The translations under genes and the position numbers were made by a program. From Pseudomonas sp. P8_229 (GTDB lineage Bacteria > Pseudomonadota > Gammaproteobacteria > Pseudomonadales > Pseudomonadaceae): a stretch of DNA of 64,000 nt. The notes below the pieces were generated by a model. It had not been told where the DNA came from, ran no database searches, and worked only from the letters and a program-made list of their open reading frames with translations. The stretch covers positions 5,084,501-5,148,500 of the forward strand of contig NZ_CP125378.1 of the NCBI RefSeq assembly GCF_034008635.1, read 5' to 3'. Below are positions 1-12,600 of the stretch, piece by piece (position 1 is the stretch's first letter; each line of letters starts with the position of its first letter).

Positions 1-3000
1 CTACCCGATTGCCCAGGCGCTGAGCCAGGCCGGGCAAGGCCTGACATTCGGTGATGTCGGCAACCTTGAACAGACCCACTACGCCCTGAGCGTGGCGGTC
101 ACCCTCGGTCAGCAACTGGCGCTGCACTACAGCTTCGACCGCAGCCAGTTTGCCGGTGAAGTGATCGAAGGCATCAGTGCCCACCTGCTGCAATTGCTTG
201 AGCAGTTTGCGCTGTCGGCCGAGCGCAACCTTGGTGAAATCGCTCTGGCCAGTGCGCAAGAGCATGCCCGCCAGCAAGCTGAAAACCATCCGCAGCCGTA
301 CCCGGTGAACATCGCTGTGCATCAGCGCATTGCCGCGCTGGCGGCCGAACGTCCGCAGCGCACAGCGGTGATTTTCAACGGTCAGCACTTCAGTTATGGC
401 GAGATCGAGCAGCGTGCCAATCAACTGGCCCACGCGCTGATCGCCCGTGGCGTCGGCGCCGAGACCCGGGTCGGCGTGGCCCTGCCGCGCAGCGAAGCGG
501 TGATCGTCGCGCTGCTGGCGGTGCTCAAGGCCGGCGGTGCCTATGTGCCGCTGGACACCAGTTACCCGCGTGAACGCCTGGCCTATCTGATCGAGGATTC
601 GGGGCTGGCGCTGTTGCTCTGCGATTCATCGGTGTCGGCGCAATTGCCGGTGGCCGAGTCGGTGCCGTTGCTGGAACTGGATCGTCTCGACCTGCGCGAG
701 TTGCCGATCAAGGCGCCACAGGTGCAACTCGATCCGCACAACCTCGCGTACGTGATCTACACCTCCGGTTCCACCGGTAATCCGAAAGGCGTCAGCGTTG
801 CCCACGGCCCGTTGGCGATGCATTGCCAGGCCATCGGTCAGCGCTACGAAATGCGCGACAGCGACTGCGAATTCCACTTCATGTCGTTCGCCTTCGACGG
901 CGCCCACGAACGCTGGCTGACCAGTCTGACTCACGGTGCTTCGCTGCTGATTCGTGACGACACGCTGTGGACGCCGGAGCAGACCTGCAACGCCATGATC
1001 GAACACGGAGTGACCGTCGTCGCATTCCCGCCGGTGTACCTGCAACAACTGGCCGAACACGCCGAACGCGTTGGCAATCCGCCGAAAGTGCGGATCTATT
1101 GCTTCGGCGGTGATGCGGTGCCGAATGCCAGTTTCGAGCGGGTCAAACGCGCGCTGGACCCGGACTACATCATCAATGGTTACGGCCCGACCGAAACCGT
1201 GGTCACTCCGCTGATCTGGAAGGCCGGTCGCGAGGTGCCATGCGGCGCCGCCTACGCGCCAATCGGCAGCCGCATCGGTGACCGCAGCGCCTATGTACTC
1301 GACGCCGATCTGAACCTGTTGCCGCAAGGCATGGCCGGTGAGTTGTACCTCGGTGGTACCGGTCTGGCTCGGGGTTATCTGAACCGTCCGGGGCTGACCG
1401 CCGAGCGCTTTGTCGCCGACCCGTTCAGCGCGCACGGCGGCTTGCTCTATCGCACGGGCGACCTGGTGCGCCAGCGCGTCGACGGCACGTTCGACTATCT
1501 GGATCGCATCGACAATCAGGTGAAAATCCGCGGTTTCCGTATTGAACTGGGCGAAGTCGAAGCGGCGCTGCAAGCCCTCGACGGCGTGCGTGAAGCGGTG
1601 GTCGTGGCGCAGGAAGGCAGCGCCGGCAGTGGCAAGCGTCTGGTGGCGTACGTGGTCGGCGATTCGGCCCGTGCCGACTTCACCGAAGACCTGCGCGCGC
1701 AGCTCAAGGCCAGCTTGCCGGCGCACATGGTGCCGGCGTATGTCCTGCGTCTGGAGCGCATGCCGCTGACGCCGAACGGCAAGCTCGATCGCAAGAACCT
1801 GCCGAAACCGGACGTCAGCCAACTGCAACAGGCCTACGTCGCGCCACTGACTGCGCTGCAGCAGCAACTGGCGGCGATCTGGCAAGACGTGCTCAAACTT
1901 GAGCAAGTCGGCGTCAGCGATAACTTCTTCGAGCTGGGCGGCGACTCGATCATCTCGATTCAGGTGGTCAGCCGGGCACGTCAGGCCGGGATTCGCTTCA
2001 CGCCTAAAGACCTGTTCCAGCACCAGACCATTCAGGCACTGGCCGCAGTCGCGCAGACCGGCGAGGCGGTGCAGCCAATCGATCAGCAAGCGCAAACCGG
2101 CGAAACCGCGCTGCTGCCGATTCATCAGGCATTTTTCGCCGAGGCGATTCCCGACCGTCACCACTGGAACCAGTCGGTGATGCTCAAGCCGATGCAGGCG
2201 TTGGACGCTCAGGTACTGGAGCAAGCGCTGGATGCGTTGGTCGTTCAGCACGACAGTTTGCGTCTGGACTTTGTCAAGCAGGCCACTGGTTGGTCGGCGC
2301 ACTACCGCGACGTCGACACCCAAGCGGGGGAAACCATCCTCTGGCAGGTCGAGGTCGCTGACCTCGCAGCCCTTGAAACGCTGGGCGACAAGGCTCAGCG
2401 CAGCCTGCAACTGAGCGGCGGTTCGCTGATCCGTGCGGTGCTGGCGAACCTGGCTGATGGCAGTCAGCGTCTGCTGCTGATCGTCCATCACCTGGTGGTC
2501 GATGGCGTGTCGTGGCGGATTCTGTTCGAAGATCTGCAGAACGCCTATCGCCAGCTCCTCGCAGGTAAGCCCGTGCAATTGCCGGCGAAAACCAGTGCGG
2601 TCAAAGCTTGGGCGGCTGCGTTGCAGGACTACGCCACCACGCCTGCGTTGCAGGCCGAACTGGGCTTCTGGCAGCAGCAGTTGCAGGGCGCTTCGGCGGC
2701 CTTGCCTTACGACCATCCGAACGGTGGGCAGCAACACGATCAGGCGCTGACGATCCGTAGCAAACTGGACAAGGCCCTGACCCGTCAACTCTTGCAGGAT
2801 GCGCCACAGGCTTATCGTACGCAGGTCAACGACCTGTTGCTGACCGCGCTGGCGCGGGTGCTGGTGCGCTGGACCGGGGACGACAATGCACTGGTGTTGC
2901 TTGAGGGCCATGGTCGTGAAGACCTGTTCGAACACCTCGACCTGACCCGCACAGTGGGCTGGTTCACCAGCGTATTCCCGGCTCGGCTGGCACCGGCCGC

Positions 3001-6000
3001 CGAACTCGGCGCGTCGCTCAAGCAGATCAAGGAACAGCTGCGGGCGATCCCCAACAAAGGCATCGGCTTCGGCGCGCTCGCACACCTTGGTGATGAGCCG
3101 GCGCGTGCCACCCTGCAAGCCTTGCCGGCGCCGCGCCTGACCTTCAACTACCTCGGCCAGTTCGACGGCAGTTTCGACGCCGCCAGCGACGCCTTGTTCG
3201 TGCCGACCGGCGAGTCCGGCGGCGCAGAGGTCAATATGCAAGGCCCGCTGGGCAACCCGCTGGCGCTCAACGGCAAGGTCTTCGGCGGCGAGCTGGACCT
3301 GAGCTGGACCTACAGCGGCGCGATGTTCGACGCCGCCACCATCCAGCGACTGGCCGACGACTATCTGCAGGAACTGACTGCACTGATCGGTCACTGTTGC
3401 GACAGTGCCAACCGTGGTGTGACGCCGTCGGACTTCCCGCTGGCGCAACTGTCGCAGCCGCAACTGGATGCGCTGGTGCTGGAGCCGCAAGGCATCGATG
3501 ACATCTACCCGCTGTCGCCGATGCAGCAGGGCATGCTTTTCCATACCCTGCTCGAACATGGCAATGGCGACTACATCAACCAGATGCGTCTGGACGTCGA
3601 GGGCGTCGAGCCGCAGCGCTTCCGCGCCGCGTGGCAAGCGGTGGTGGATGCCCACGACATTCTGCGTACCGGGTTCTTCTGGCAGGGTGACCTGCCGCAA
3701 CCGGTGCAAGTGGTGCAACGTCAGGTCGAGGTGCCGTTCAGCGTGCTCGACTGGCACGGCAGGACTGATCTTGATGCCGCCCTGCAAACCCTCGCCGATG
3801 AGGAGCGCGCACTGGGTCTGGACCTGAGCTGCGCGCCGCTGATGCGTCTGGTGCTGGTGCGCACCGCAGCCGATCGTCATCACTTGATCTACACCAACCA
3901 TCACATCCTGATGGACGGCTGGAGCAGCGCGCAGTTGCTCGGCGAAGTGTTGCAGCACTACAGCGGCGAAGCGGTCGCCCGTGGCGCGGGTCGCTACCGT
4001 GATTACATCGCTTGGCTGCAGCGTCAGGATGGCGCGGCGGCTGAAGCCTACTGGCTGGCGACGCTGGGCAATCTGCAAGAACCGACGCGCCTGGCCAATG
4101 CCATCGCGCGGCCGCACGCCGGTTTGCCGAGCGTGGGTTATGGCGATCATTACCAGGTGCTGGACGCCAAGCTGAGCCAGCGCCTGGGCGAGTTTGCCCG
4201 GGCCGCGAAAGTCACCGTCAACACCGTGGTGCAAGCGGCGTGGCTACTGCTGTTGCAGCGCTATACCGGTAAGGATTGCGTGGCGTTCGGCGCCACCGTC
4301 GCCGGGCGCCCGGCGGATCTGCCGGGTGCCGAGGCGCAGATCGGCCTGTTCATCAACACGCTGCCGGTGGTTGCCGCGCCGCCCGCGCAGCAGAGCGTGG
4401 TCGCCTGGCTGCAAGCGGTGCAGGCGCAGAACCTCGCCTCGCGTGAGTTTGAACACACGCCGCTGGCGGACATTCAGCGCTGGGCCGGGCAGGGCGGTGA
4501 CGCGCTGTTCGACAGCCTGATGGTGTTCGAGAACTACCCGATTGGCGAAGCACTGGAGCGCGGTGCACCGCAAGGTCTGCGCTTCGGCGCGGTGGCCAAT
4601 CAGGAGCAGACCAACTATCCGCTGACCCTGCTGGTCAACATGGGCACGCAACTGTCGGTGCATTTCAGTTATCAGCGTGACAGCTTCGCGTCGGCCAGCG
4701 TGGCGCAGTTGGGCGCGCACCTGCAGCGTCTGCTGAGCCAGATGGCGGATGCCGGCGAGCGCACGCTGAGCGAGCTGAACCTGATCGAACACAGCCCGCA
4801 GGTGAACAGCGATTTCGCCACCGAGTGGTGCATCCATCAGGCCATCGCCCATCAAGTGGCGGCAACTCCGGATGCCTTGGCGGTGACCTTCGCCGATACA
4901 CAACTGACCTACGCCGAACTGGACGCGCAGGCCAACCGTTTGGCGCACACGCTGATCGAGCTGGGTGTCGGCCCGGAAGTGCGAGTGGGCGTGGCGATGC
5001 CGCGCTCCGAGCAGTTGCTGGTCGCCTTGCTCGCGGTGCTCAAGGCCGGTGGCGCCTATGTGCCGCTGGACCCGGACTACCCGGCGGATCGCGTCGCTTA
5101 CATGCTGGAAGACAGTCGGGCGCGGGTGCTGCTCACCGAGCAGGCTGTTGCCGCGACCCTGAGCGTGCCGGGCGATACGCAAGTGCTGCTGTTGGATCAG
5201 CTGTCGCTGAGCGGTTATCCGAGCAGCCAGCCGCAAACATCGGTCGCGCCAGACAACCTCGCTTACGTGATCTACACCTCCGGTTCTACCGGCAAACCAA
5301 AGGGCGTGGCGATTGCCCATCGCAACGTCATGGCGCTGATCGACTGGTCGGCCAAGGTCTACAGCCGCGATGACATTCAAGGCGTACTGGCCTCGACTTC
5401 GGTGTGCTTCGACCTGTCGGTGTGGGAGCTGTTTGTCACCTTGGCCAACGGTGGCTCGCTGATCATCGCGCGCAATGCACTGGAGCTGCCGCAACTGCCG
5501 GCCCGCGACCAGGTGCGCCTGATCAATACCGTGCCGTCGGCGATTGCCGCACTGCAGCGCACCGGGCAGATTCCGCCGGGCGTGCGCATCATCAACCTGG
5601 CGGGTGAACCGCTGAAACAAGCCCTGGTGGAGGCGCTGTATCAACCGTCGACCGTCGAGCACGTCTACGACCTGTACGGCCCGTCGGAAGACACCACCTA
5701 TTCGACCTGGACCCGCCGCAGTGCCGGTGGTCAGGCGCGGATCGGGCGCGCGCTCGAGCACAGCGCCAGCCATCTGCTGGATGCCGATCTGCACGCGGTG
5801 CCGCAGGGCGTTTCGGCCGAGCTGTACCTGTCCGGCGCCGGCATCACGCGCGGTTATCTGGGGCGGGCGGCGATGACCGCCGAGCGCTTCGTACCGAATC
5901 CTTTCGTCGGCAACGGCGAGCGCATGTACCGCACCGGCGACCTGATTCGTGAGCGTGAAGCGGGGGAACTGGAGTACATGGGCCGGATCGACCATCAGGT

Positions 6001-6628
6001 GAAAATTCGTGGATTCCGCATCGAACTGGGGGAGATCGAGGCGCGATTGCTCGCTCAACCGGCAGTCACCGAAGCGGCGGTGCTGGCCGTCGAAAGCGAC
6101 ACCGGCGCGCAACTGGTGGCGTATGTGGTCGCTCCGCAACTGGACATGCACGACGGCGACGCGCAGCGCCAACTGCGCGACGGACTAAAGACTGGCCTCA
6201 AGTCTTCGTTACCTGACTACATGATTCCCGCGCACCTGCTGTTCCTTGAGCAGTTGCCACTGACCCCCAACGGCAAACTCGACCGCAAGGCCCTGCCGGC
6301 GGTCGATGCCAGCCAGATGCAGGCCGCGTATGTCGCGCCGCACAGTGAGCTTGAGCAGCAGGTCGCGGCGATCTGGCAGCAAGTGCTCGAAGTGCAACGC
6401 ATCGGTCTCAACGATCACTTCTTCGAACTCGGCGGGCACTCGCTGCTGGCGGTCAACGTGGTGTCGCGCATGGCCCTTGAACTGGGCCTGACGCTGACCC
6501 CGCAACTGTTATTCCAGCACCCCGTCCTGAGCGACTTTGTCGCTCGACTCGATACAGGAGGCGGGGCAATCAACGAACAGAAACTGAGCAAGCTGGAAGC
6601 CCTGCTTGACGATATGGAGGAAGTCTGA
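1..6628 (+). CDS. Pyoverdine non-ribosomal peptide synthetase, PvdI/PvdJ-like (5' end outside window)
   Basis: This is a cytoplasmic multimodular peptide synthetase, open at the left edge and read in frame from base 2. The domains in order are the end of a condensation domain (to about 250), adenylation A1 (about 320-1800), carrier T (LGGDS near 1935), epimerisation E (about 2120-3400, HHLVVDGVSW near 2484), condensation C (about 3500-4700, HHILMDGW near 3900), A2 (about 4830-6300) and T (LGGHS near 6430). The ten specificity residues I read by hand alignment to GrsA are DGEACGGVTK for A1 and DLWNNALTYK for A2. The first looks like a basic residue (Lys or hydroxyornithine) that the E domain turns into the D form; the second is close to published Ala codes. 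There is no thioesterase, and the stop overlaps the next synthetase start by one base (TGATG), so the chain passes to that protein. Amino acid assignments are inference; the family call is firm. Whether it equals PvdI or PvdJ depends on the missing 5' part. Confidence 0.95.
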   Translation, partial: YPIAQALSQAGQGLTFGDVGNLEQTHYALSVAVTLGQQLALHYSFDRSQFAGEVIEGISAHLLQLLEQFALSAERNLGEIALASAQEHARQQAENHPQPYPVNIAVHQRIAALAAERPQRTAVIFNGQHFSYGEIEQRANQLAHALIARGVGAETRVGVALPRSEAVIVALLAVLKAGGAYVPLDTSYPRERLAYLIEDSGLALLLCDSSVSAQLPVAESVPLLELDRLDLRELPIKAPQVQLDPHNLAYVIYTSGSTGNPKGVSVAHGPLAMHCQAIGQRYEMRDSDCEFHFMSFAFDGAHERWLTSLTHGASLLIRDDTLWTPEQTCNAMIEHGVTVVAFPPVYLQQLAEHAERVGNPPKVRIYCFGGDAVPNASFERVKRALDPDYIINGYGPTETVVTPLIWKAGREVPCGAAYAPIGSRIGDRSAYVLDADLNLLPQGMAGELYLGGTGLARGYLNRPGLTAERFVADPFSAHGGLLYRTGDLVRQRVDGTFDYLDRIDNQVKIRGFRIELGEVEAALQALDGVREAVVVAQEGSAGSGKRLVAYVVGDSARADFTEDLRAQLKASLPAHMVPAYVLRLERMPLTPNGKLDRKNLPKPDVSQLQQAYVAPLTALQQQLAAIWQDVLKLEQVGVSDNFFELGGDSIISIQVVSRARQAGIRFTPKDLFQHQTIQALAAVAQTGEAVQPIDQQAQTGETALLPIHQAFFAEAIPDRHHWNQSVMLKPMQALDAQVLEQALDALVVQHDSLRLDFVKQATGWSAHYRDVDTQAGETILWQVEVADLAALETLGDKAQRSLQLSGGSLIRAVLANLADGSQRLLLIVHHLVVDGVSWRILFEDLQNAYRQLLAGKPVQLPAKTSAVKAWAAALQDYATTPALQAELGFWQQQLQGASAALPYDHPNGGQQHDQALTIRSKLDKALTRQLLQDAPQAYRTQVNDLLLTALARVLVRWTGDDNALVLLEGHGREDLFEHLDLTRTVGWFTSVFPARLAPAAELGASLKQIKEQLRAIPNKGIGFGALAHLGDEPARATLQALPAPRLTFNYLGQFDGSFDAASDALFVPTGESGGAEVNMQGPLGNPLALNGKVFGGELDLSWTYSGAMFDAATIQRLADDYLQELTALIGHCCDSANRGVTPSDFPLAQLSQPQLDALVLEPQGIDDIYPLSPMQQGMLFHTLLEHGNGDYINQMRLDVEGVEPQRFRAAWQAVVDAHDILRTGFFWQGDLPQPVQVVQRQVEVPFSVLDWHGRTDLDAALQTLADEERALGLDLSCAPLMRLVLVRTAADRHHLIYTNHHILMDGWSSAQLLGEVLQHYSGEAVARGAGRYRDYIAWLQRQDGAAAEAYWLATLGNLQEPTRLANAIARPHAGLPSVGYGDHYQVLDAKLSQRLGEFARAAKVTVNTVVQAAWLLLLQRYTGKDCVAFGATVAGRPADLPGAEAQIGLFINTLPVVAAPPAQQSVVAWLQAVQAQNLASREFEHTPLADIQRWAGQGGDALFDSLMVFENYPIGEALERGAPQGLRFGAVANQEQTNYPLTLLVNMGTQLSVHFSYQRDSFASASVAQLGAHLQRLLSQMADAGERTLSELNLIEHSPQVNSDFATEWCIHQAIAHQVAATPDALAVTFADTQLTYAELDAQANRLAHTLIELGVGPEVRVGVAMPRSEQLLVALLAVLKAGGAYVPLDPDYPADRVAYMLEDSRARVLLTEQAVAATLSVPGDTQVLLLDQLSLSGYPSSQPQTSVAPDNLAYVIYTSGSTGKPKGVAIAHRNVMALIDWSAKVYSRDDIQGVLASTSVCFDLSVWELFVTLANGGSLIIARNALELPQLPARDQVRLINTVPSAIAALQRTGQIPPGVRIINLAGEPLKQALVEALYQPSTVEHVYDLYGPSEDTTYSTWTRRSAGGQARIGRALEHSASHLLDADLHAVPQGVSAELYLSGAGITRGYLGRAAMTAERFVPNPFVGNGERMYRTGDLIREREAGELEYMGRIDHQVKIRGFRIELGEIEARLLAQPAVTEAAVLAVESDTGAQLVAYVVAPQLDMHDGDAQRQLRDGLKTGLKSSLPDYMIPAHLLFLEQLPLTPNGKLDRKALPAVDASQMQAAYVAPHSELEQQVAAIWQQVLEVQRIGLNDHFFELGGHSLLAVNVVSRMALELGLTLTPQLLFQHPVLSDFVARLDTGGGAINEQKLSKLEALLDDMEEV
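4769..6008 (+). repeat. Near-identical A-domain block, copy 1
   Basis: About 1.24 kb covering the adenylation domain from the C-A linker to just before the A8 motif. It matches 15829-17068 at a constant offset of 11060 bases with only about a dozen mismatches that I can count. The flanking sequence diverges sharply on both sides, so only the A domain is shared. Confidence 0.95.
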
Positions 6629-9600
6629 TGGACAAGAGTGTTGCTTTGAGGGTAGCCAAGCGCTTTATCACTCTGCCGCTGGACAAACGTAAGCTGTACC
6701 TGGAAAAGATGCTCGAAGAGGGTGTCTCTCCGGCTAACCTGCCGATCCCGGAAACACGCTCCGGGTTTGCGGCGATTCCTCTGTCGTACGCTCAGGAACG
6801 TCAACTGTTCCTCTGGCAAATGGACCCGCACAGCACCGCGTATCACATCCCCAGCGCCTTGCGTCTCAAGGGATGGCTGGATGCGCCAGCGCTGGAACGC
6901 AGCTTCAACGCGGTGGCGGCGCGCCATGAAAGCCTGCGCACCACTTTCGCTGAGCAGGGTGAAAGCTTTTGCCAGGTGATTCACCCGCAGTTGCCGCTGA
7001 CCATCACCTTGGCATCGCTGCCGGCGGGCCTCGATGCCACCGGTGAAGACGCCGCGATCAAGGCGTTCGTCGAAAGCGAAACGACGCGCCCGTTCAATTT
7101 GCAGCAGGGCCCGCTGCTGCGGGTGGCGCTGCTCAACGTCGCGGATGACGATCATGTGTTGGTGCTGATCCAGCACCACATCATCTCTGATGGCTGGTCG
7201 ATCAAAGTCCTGGTCAACGAGCTGATCCAGCATTACGCCGCCGACACCGCCGGGCAGCCGCTGAGCCTGCCGGAGCTGGAGGTGCAATACGCCGACTACG
7301 CGATCTGGCAGCGGCACTGGCTGGAAGCGGGCGAGCGTGAGCGCCAGTTGGCCTACTGGGTCAAGACCCTGGGCGGCGAGCAGTCGGTGCTGGAGCTGCC
7401 GATCGATTTCCCGCGCCCGGCGGTGCAAAGCCTGCGCGGTGCGCGGCTGGAACTGAACCTGCCGGCAGACCTCGGTGACGCCCTCAAACAACTGGCGCAG
7501 CGCGAAGGTGCGAGCCTGTTCATGCTGTTGCTGGCGTCGTTCCAGGCGTTGCTGCATCGCTACAGCGGTCAGGCGCAGATTCGCGTCGGGGTGCCGACGG
7601 CCAACCGCAACCGGGTCGAGACCGAAGGCCTGATCGGCTTCTTCGTCAACACTCAAGTGCTGAATGCCGAGGTCAGCGGGCAACTGCCGTTCAACCAGTT
7701 GCTGGCTCAGGTCAAGCAGGCGGCGATGGCCGCGCAGGCGCATCAGGATCTGCCGTTCGAGCAACTGATCGAAGCCCTGCAACCTGAGCGCAGCCTGAGC
7801 CACAGCCCGGTGTTCCAGGTGATGTTCAACCACCAGACCAGCCGTGATCAGGGGCGCAGCGCGGCGCAGTTGCCGCAGCTGAGTGTCGAGGATGTGCAGT
7901 GGGAAGGGCGCACCGCGCAGTTCGACCTGACGCTCAATACCTACGAATCCAGCGACGGCTTTGCCGCCGAGCTGACCTACGCCACCGATCTTTTCAAAGC
8001 TGAAACCGTCGAGCGCCTGGCGCGTCACTGGCAGAACCTGCTGCGCGGCATCGTCACCGCACCGAGCCAGCGCGTCGGCGAATTGCCGTTGCTGGAAAGC
8101 GCCGAACACGGCGTGCTGTTGCAGGACTGGTTGCGCATCGCCGAGCGCACTGCGCAAGCCGAATGCGTGCAGCAGGATTTCTCCAGGCGTGCGCAGCAAA
8201 CACCGCAGGCCACTGCACTGATCATCGGCGAAGACGTGCTCAGCTACGGCGAGCTGGATGAGCGCTCCAGTCAACTGGCGCACAAGCTGATCGAGGCCGG
8301 TGTCGGCCCGGATCAACGGGTCGGCATCGCCGTCGAGCGCAGCGTGGAAATGATCGTCGGCCTGCTGGCGATCCTCAAGGCCGGTGGTGCTTATGTGCCG
8401 CTGGACCCGGCGTATCCGCAAGATCGCCTGGCCTACATGATCGAGGACAGCGGCCTGCAATTGCTGCTGACCCAGAGCCATTTGCAGGCGCAGCTGCCGA
8501 TTCCGGCGGGCGTGCAAAGCCTGTTGCTCGATCAACCTCACGACTGGCTGGCGGCTTATCCACCGACCGCGCCGGACGTTGCCGTCAACGGTGAGCATCT
8601 GGCGTACACGATCTACACCTCCGGTTCCACCGGCAAACCCAAAGGCGTGATGGTGCGCCACGCGGCGCTGAGCAACTTTGTCGCGAGCATGATCAAGCAG
8701 CCGGGCATCGTGGCCACCGATCGTGTGTTGTCGCTGACCACGTTCTCGTTCGATATTTTCGGCCTGGAAATCTACGGCCCATTGCTGGCCGGCGCCTGTG
8801 TGGTGCTGACCGGCAAGGATGTGCATCAAGACCCGCAAGCGGTGCTCGAACTGATCGAGCGGCATGCCGTGACTGTGCTGCAAGCTACGCCATCGACCTG
8901 GCGCATGCTGCTGGACAACGAGCACGCGGCGATTCTCAATGGCCGCACGTTCCTTTGTGGCGGTGAAGCGTTGCCGCAAGAACTGGCCAATCGCATGCTG
9001 GCACTGACGTCGAGCGTGTGGAACCTCTACGGCCCGACCGAAACCACCATCTGGTCGGCGCAGCACGCCTTGAGTGCAGACAACAGTCGTCCATTCCTCG
9101 GCACGCCCATCGACAACACCGCGTTGTACATCCTCGGCAGCGACCTTGAGCTCAATCCGCTCGGCGCCCCGGGGGAGCTGCTGATCGGTGGTGACGGCCT
9201 GGCCCGGGGTTACTTCCAGCGTCCAGGCCTGACGGCTGAACGTTTTGTCCCGGATCCATTCTCGAACACCGGCGCACGGCTGTACCGCACCGGCGACCTG
9301 ACCCGCTACCGTGCCGAAGGCGTGATCGAGTACATCGGGCGGATCGACCATCAGGTGAAAATCCGTGGTTTGCGGATTGAACTCGGTGAGATCGAAGCGC
9401 GTTTGCTCGCCCTCGCTAGCGTGCGCGAAACTGTGGTGGTTGCGCAGGATGGCCCGACTGGCCCGCAACTGGTTGGCTATGTGGTAGCGACCGCCGACGA
9501 TATTGATGAAGTCGAACTGCGCGCCGCATTGAAAGCCAGTCTCAAGGCCGAGCTGCCGGAATACATGGTGCCGGCGCACTTGTTGTTCCTCGCGCAACTG

Positions 9601-12600
9601 CCGCTGACGCCCAACGGCAAAGTCGACCGCAAAGCTTTGCCGGCACCCGACGCCAGCCAGCTGCAATCAACTTACCTCGCGCCGCAAACCGCCACTCAGC
9701 ACAGCGTTGCCGAGATCTGGCAAGCGGTGCTCAAGCTCGATCGCGTGGGCCTGAGCGATAACTTCTTTGAACTGGGCGGGCACTCGTTGCTGGTCACGCA
9801 AGTGGTCTCGCGCGTGCGTCAGGCGCTGAACGTTCAGGTGCCGCTGCGCACGTTGTTCGAACACAGCACGCTGGAAGACTTTGTCGCCGCGCTGGGTGTT
9901 GAGCAGGCGCCTCAGGAGCCACCGATTGTCGCGTTGCCACGCCTGCAACCGCTGGCGCTGTCCTATGCCCAGGAACGCCAATGGTTCCTCTGGCAACTGG
10001 AACCGACCAGTACCGCTTATCACGTACCGGCGGCGTTGCGTCTGCGCGGTGAGCTGGATCTGCCGGCGCTGCAGCGCAGCTTCGACGCGCTGATCGAGCG
10101 CCACGAATCCCTGCGCACCTGCTTCGTCGAACAGCAGGGCCAGACTCTGCAAGTGATTCAGGCTCACGGCACGCTCGATCTGCAAGTGCAGGACGTGGCG
10201 GCAGATCTCGGCGAGACCGCGTTGCAAGCGCTGGTCGGCGCAGAAACCCTGCACCTGTTCAATCTGCAGCAAGGCCCGCTGTTGCGGGTCAAGCTGCTGC
10301 GTCTGGCGGCCGATGACCACGCGCTGGTCATCACCCTGCACCACATCGTCGCCGATGGCTGGTCGATGAATGTCATGGTTGATGAGCTGGTGGCGTTGTA
10401 TGCCGCGTACAGCCAGGGCCAGAGCGTGCAATTGCCGGCGCTGCCGGTGCAATACGCCGACTACGCGGTGTGGCAAAAGCACTGGATGGCGGCGGGGGAA
10501 CGCGAGCGTCAGCTGAGCTACTGGACCGCACAACTCGGCGATGGCGATCAACCGTTGCTGGAGTTACCGACGGATCGTCCGCGCCCACCCGAGCAAAGCT
10601 ATCGTGGTGCCCGTCGTGATATTCCGCTGAGCCTCGAACTGGCCACCGCGCTCAAGCAACTGGCGCAGCGCGAGAACGTCACGCTGTTTGCGCTGTTGCT
10701 GGCGTCGTTCCAGACCTTGCTGCACCGTTACAGCGGTCAGGCCGACATCCGTGTCGGTGTGCCGGTGGCCAACCGCAACCGGGTCGAGACCGAAGGCCTG
10801 ATCGGTTTCTTCGTCAACACCCAGGTGTTGAAGGCCGAGTTCGACAGTCAGCAGACATTCCGCAGCCTGCTGCAGCAAGTGCAAGGCACCGTGCTCGGCG
10901 CCCAGGCCCATCAGGATCTGCCGTTCGAGCAATTGGTCGACGCGCTGCAACCGGAACGCAGCCTCAGCCACAGCCCGCTGTTCCAGGTGATGCACAATCA
11001 CCAGAGCCAGGTGCGTCAGGCACAAGGTGCCACGCGTCTGCCGAAACTGGCGATTGAAGGCTTGCCTTGGGCGTCCAGTACCGCGCAGTTCGACCTGACC
11101 CTGAACACCTTTGAGTCGACTGACAATGTCTGGGCCGAGCTGACGTATGCCACTGACCTGTTCGACACCCCGACCATCGAACGGCTGTCGCAGCACTGGA
11201 CGAATCTGCTGCAAGGCATCGTCGCCGACAGCGCTCAGCGCATCGCCGAACTGCCGCTGCACGACGCCGCCGAACGCGCGGCGACGCTGCGGCAATGGAA
11301 CCCGGCCATCAGCGATTTCCCGAGCGAGCAGTGCCTGCATCAACGGATCGAACAACAAGCCGCCCGCGCACCGCGAGCGATTGCCGTGGGCTATGCCGGG
11401 CAGACCCTGAGCTACGGCGAACTCAACAGCCGCGCCAATCAGTTGGCCCACAAGCTGATTGCCAGCGGTGTCGGCCCGGACGTGCGCGTCGGTCTGGCGG
11501 TGGAGCGCAGCCTCGACATGCTGGTCGGCCTGCTGGCGATTCTCAAGGCCGGCGGCGCCTATGTGCCGCTGGACCCGACGTACCCGGAAGAACGCCTGAG
11601 CTACATGATTGGCGACAGCGGCATCGCGCTGCTGCTGACCCAGAGCCATCTGCTCGGGCGTCTGCCGGTGCCGGATTCGCTGCGCAGCCTGATGCTCGAT
11701 CAGGAGCGTGACGGCCTCGAAGGCTACAGCGACAGTAATCCGCAAGTGTGCATGAGCCCGGACAACCTGGCTTACGTGATTTACACCTCCGGCTCCACCG
11801 GGCAGCCGAAGGGCACGTTGCTGGCCCATCGCAACGTGTTGCGCCTGTTCGAGGCCACCGACGCGTGGTTCGGTTTCAGCGCGACGGATGTCTGGAGCCT
11901 GTTCCATTCCTACGCCTTCGACTTCTCGGTGTGGGAGATTTTCGGTGCGCTGCTGTACGGCGGCAAACTGGTGGTGGTGCCTTACGAGGTCAGCCGTGCG
12001 CCGGAAGATTTCTTCGCCTTGCTTTGCCGCGAAGGCATCACCGTGCTCAACCAGACGCCGTCGGCGTTCAAGCAATTGATGCAAGTGGCGTGTGCCCCGC
12101 AGCAAGCGGCGCAACAACTGGCGCTGCGCTACGTGGTGTTCGGCGGCGAGGCGCTGGAGGTCAAGAGCCTGCGTCCGTGGTTCGAACGTTTCGGCGATCA
12201 GGCACCGCAACTGATCAACATGTACGGCATCACCGAAACCACCGTACACGTGACCTACCGGCCGTTGTCGATGGCCGATTTGCAGCGTGAGGCCAGCAGT
12301 CCGATCGGCGAGCCAATCCCCGACCTGTCCTGGTACTTGCTCGACGGCGATCTGAATCCGGTCGCCAAAGGTTGCATCGGTGAGTTGTACGTCGGTCGCG
12401 CCGGCCTGGCTCGCGGTTATCTGAACCGCGCGGATCTGACCACCCTGCGTTTCATTCCCGACCCGTTCGCCGCCGATGGCGGGCGTCTGTACCGTACCGG
12501 TGACCTGGCGCGCTACTGCGCCGACGGCGTGATCGAATACATCGGGCGCATCGACCATCAGGTGAAGATTCGCGGTTTCCGTATCGAACTCGGTGAGATC

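Noticed and set aside
626..4234. Very long open frame on the minus strand opposite the first synthetase
   Set aside because: High-GC codon bias opens the antisense frame; the translation shows no domain and the plus strand has full NRPS motifs.
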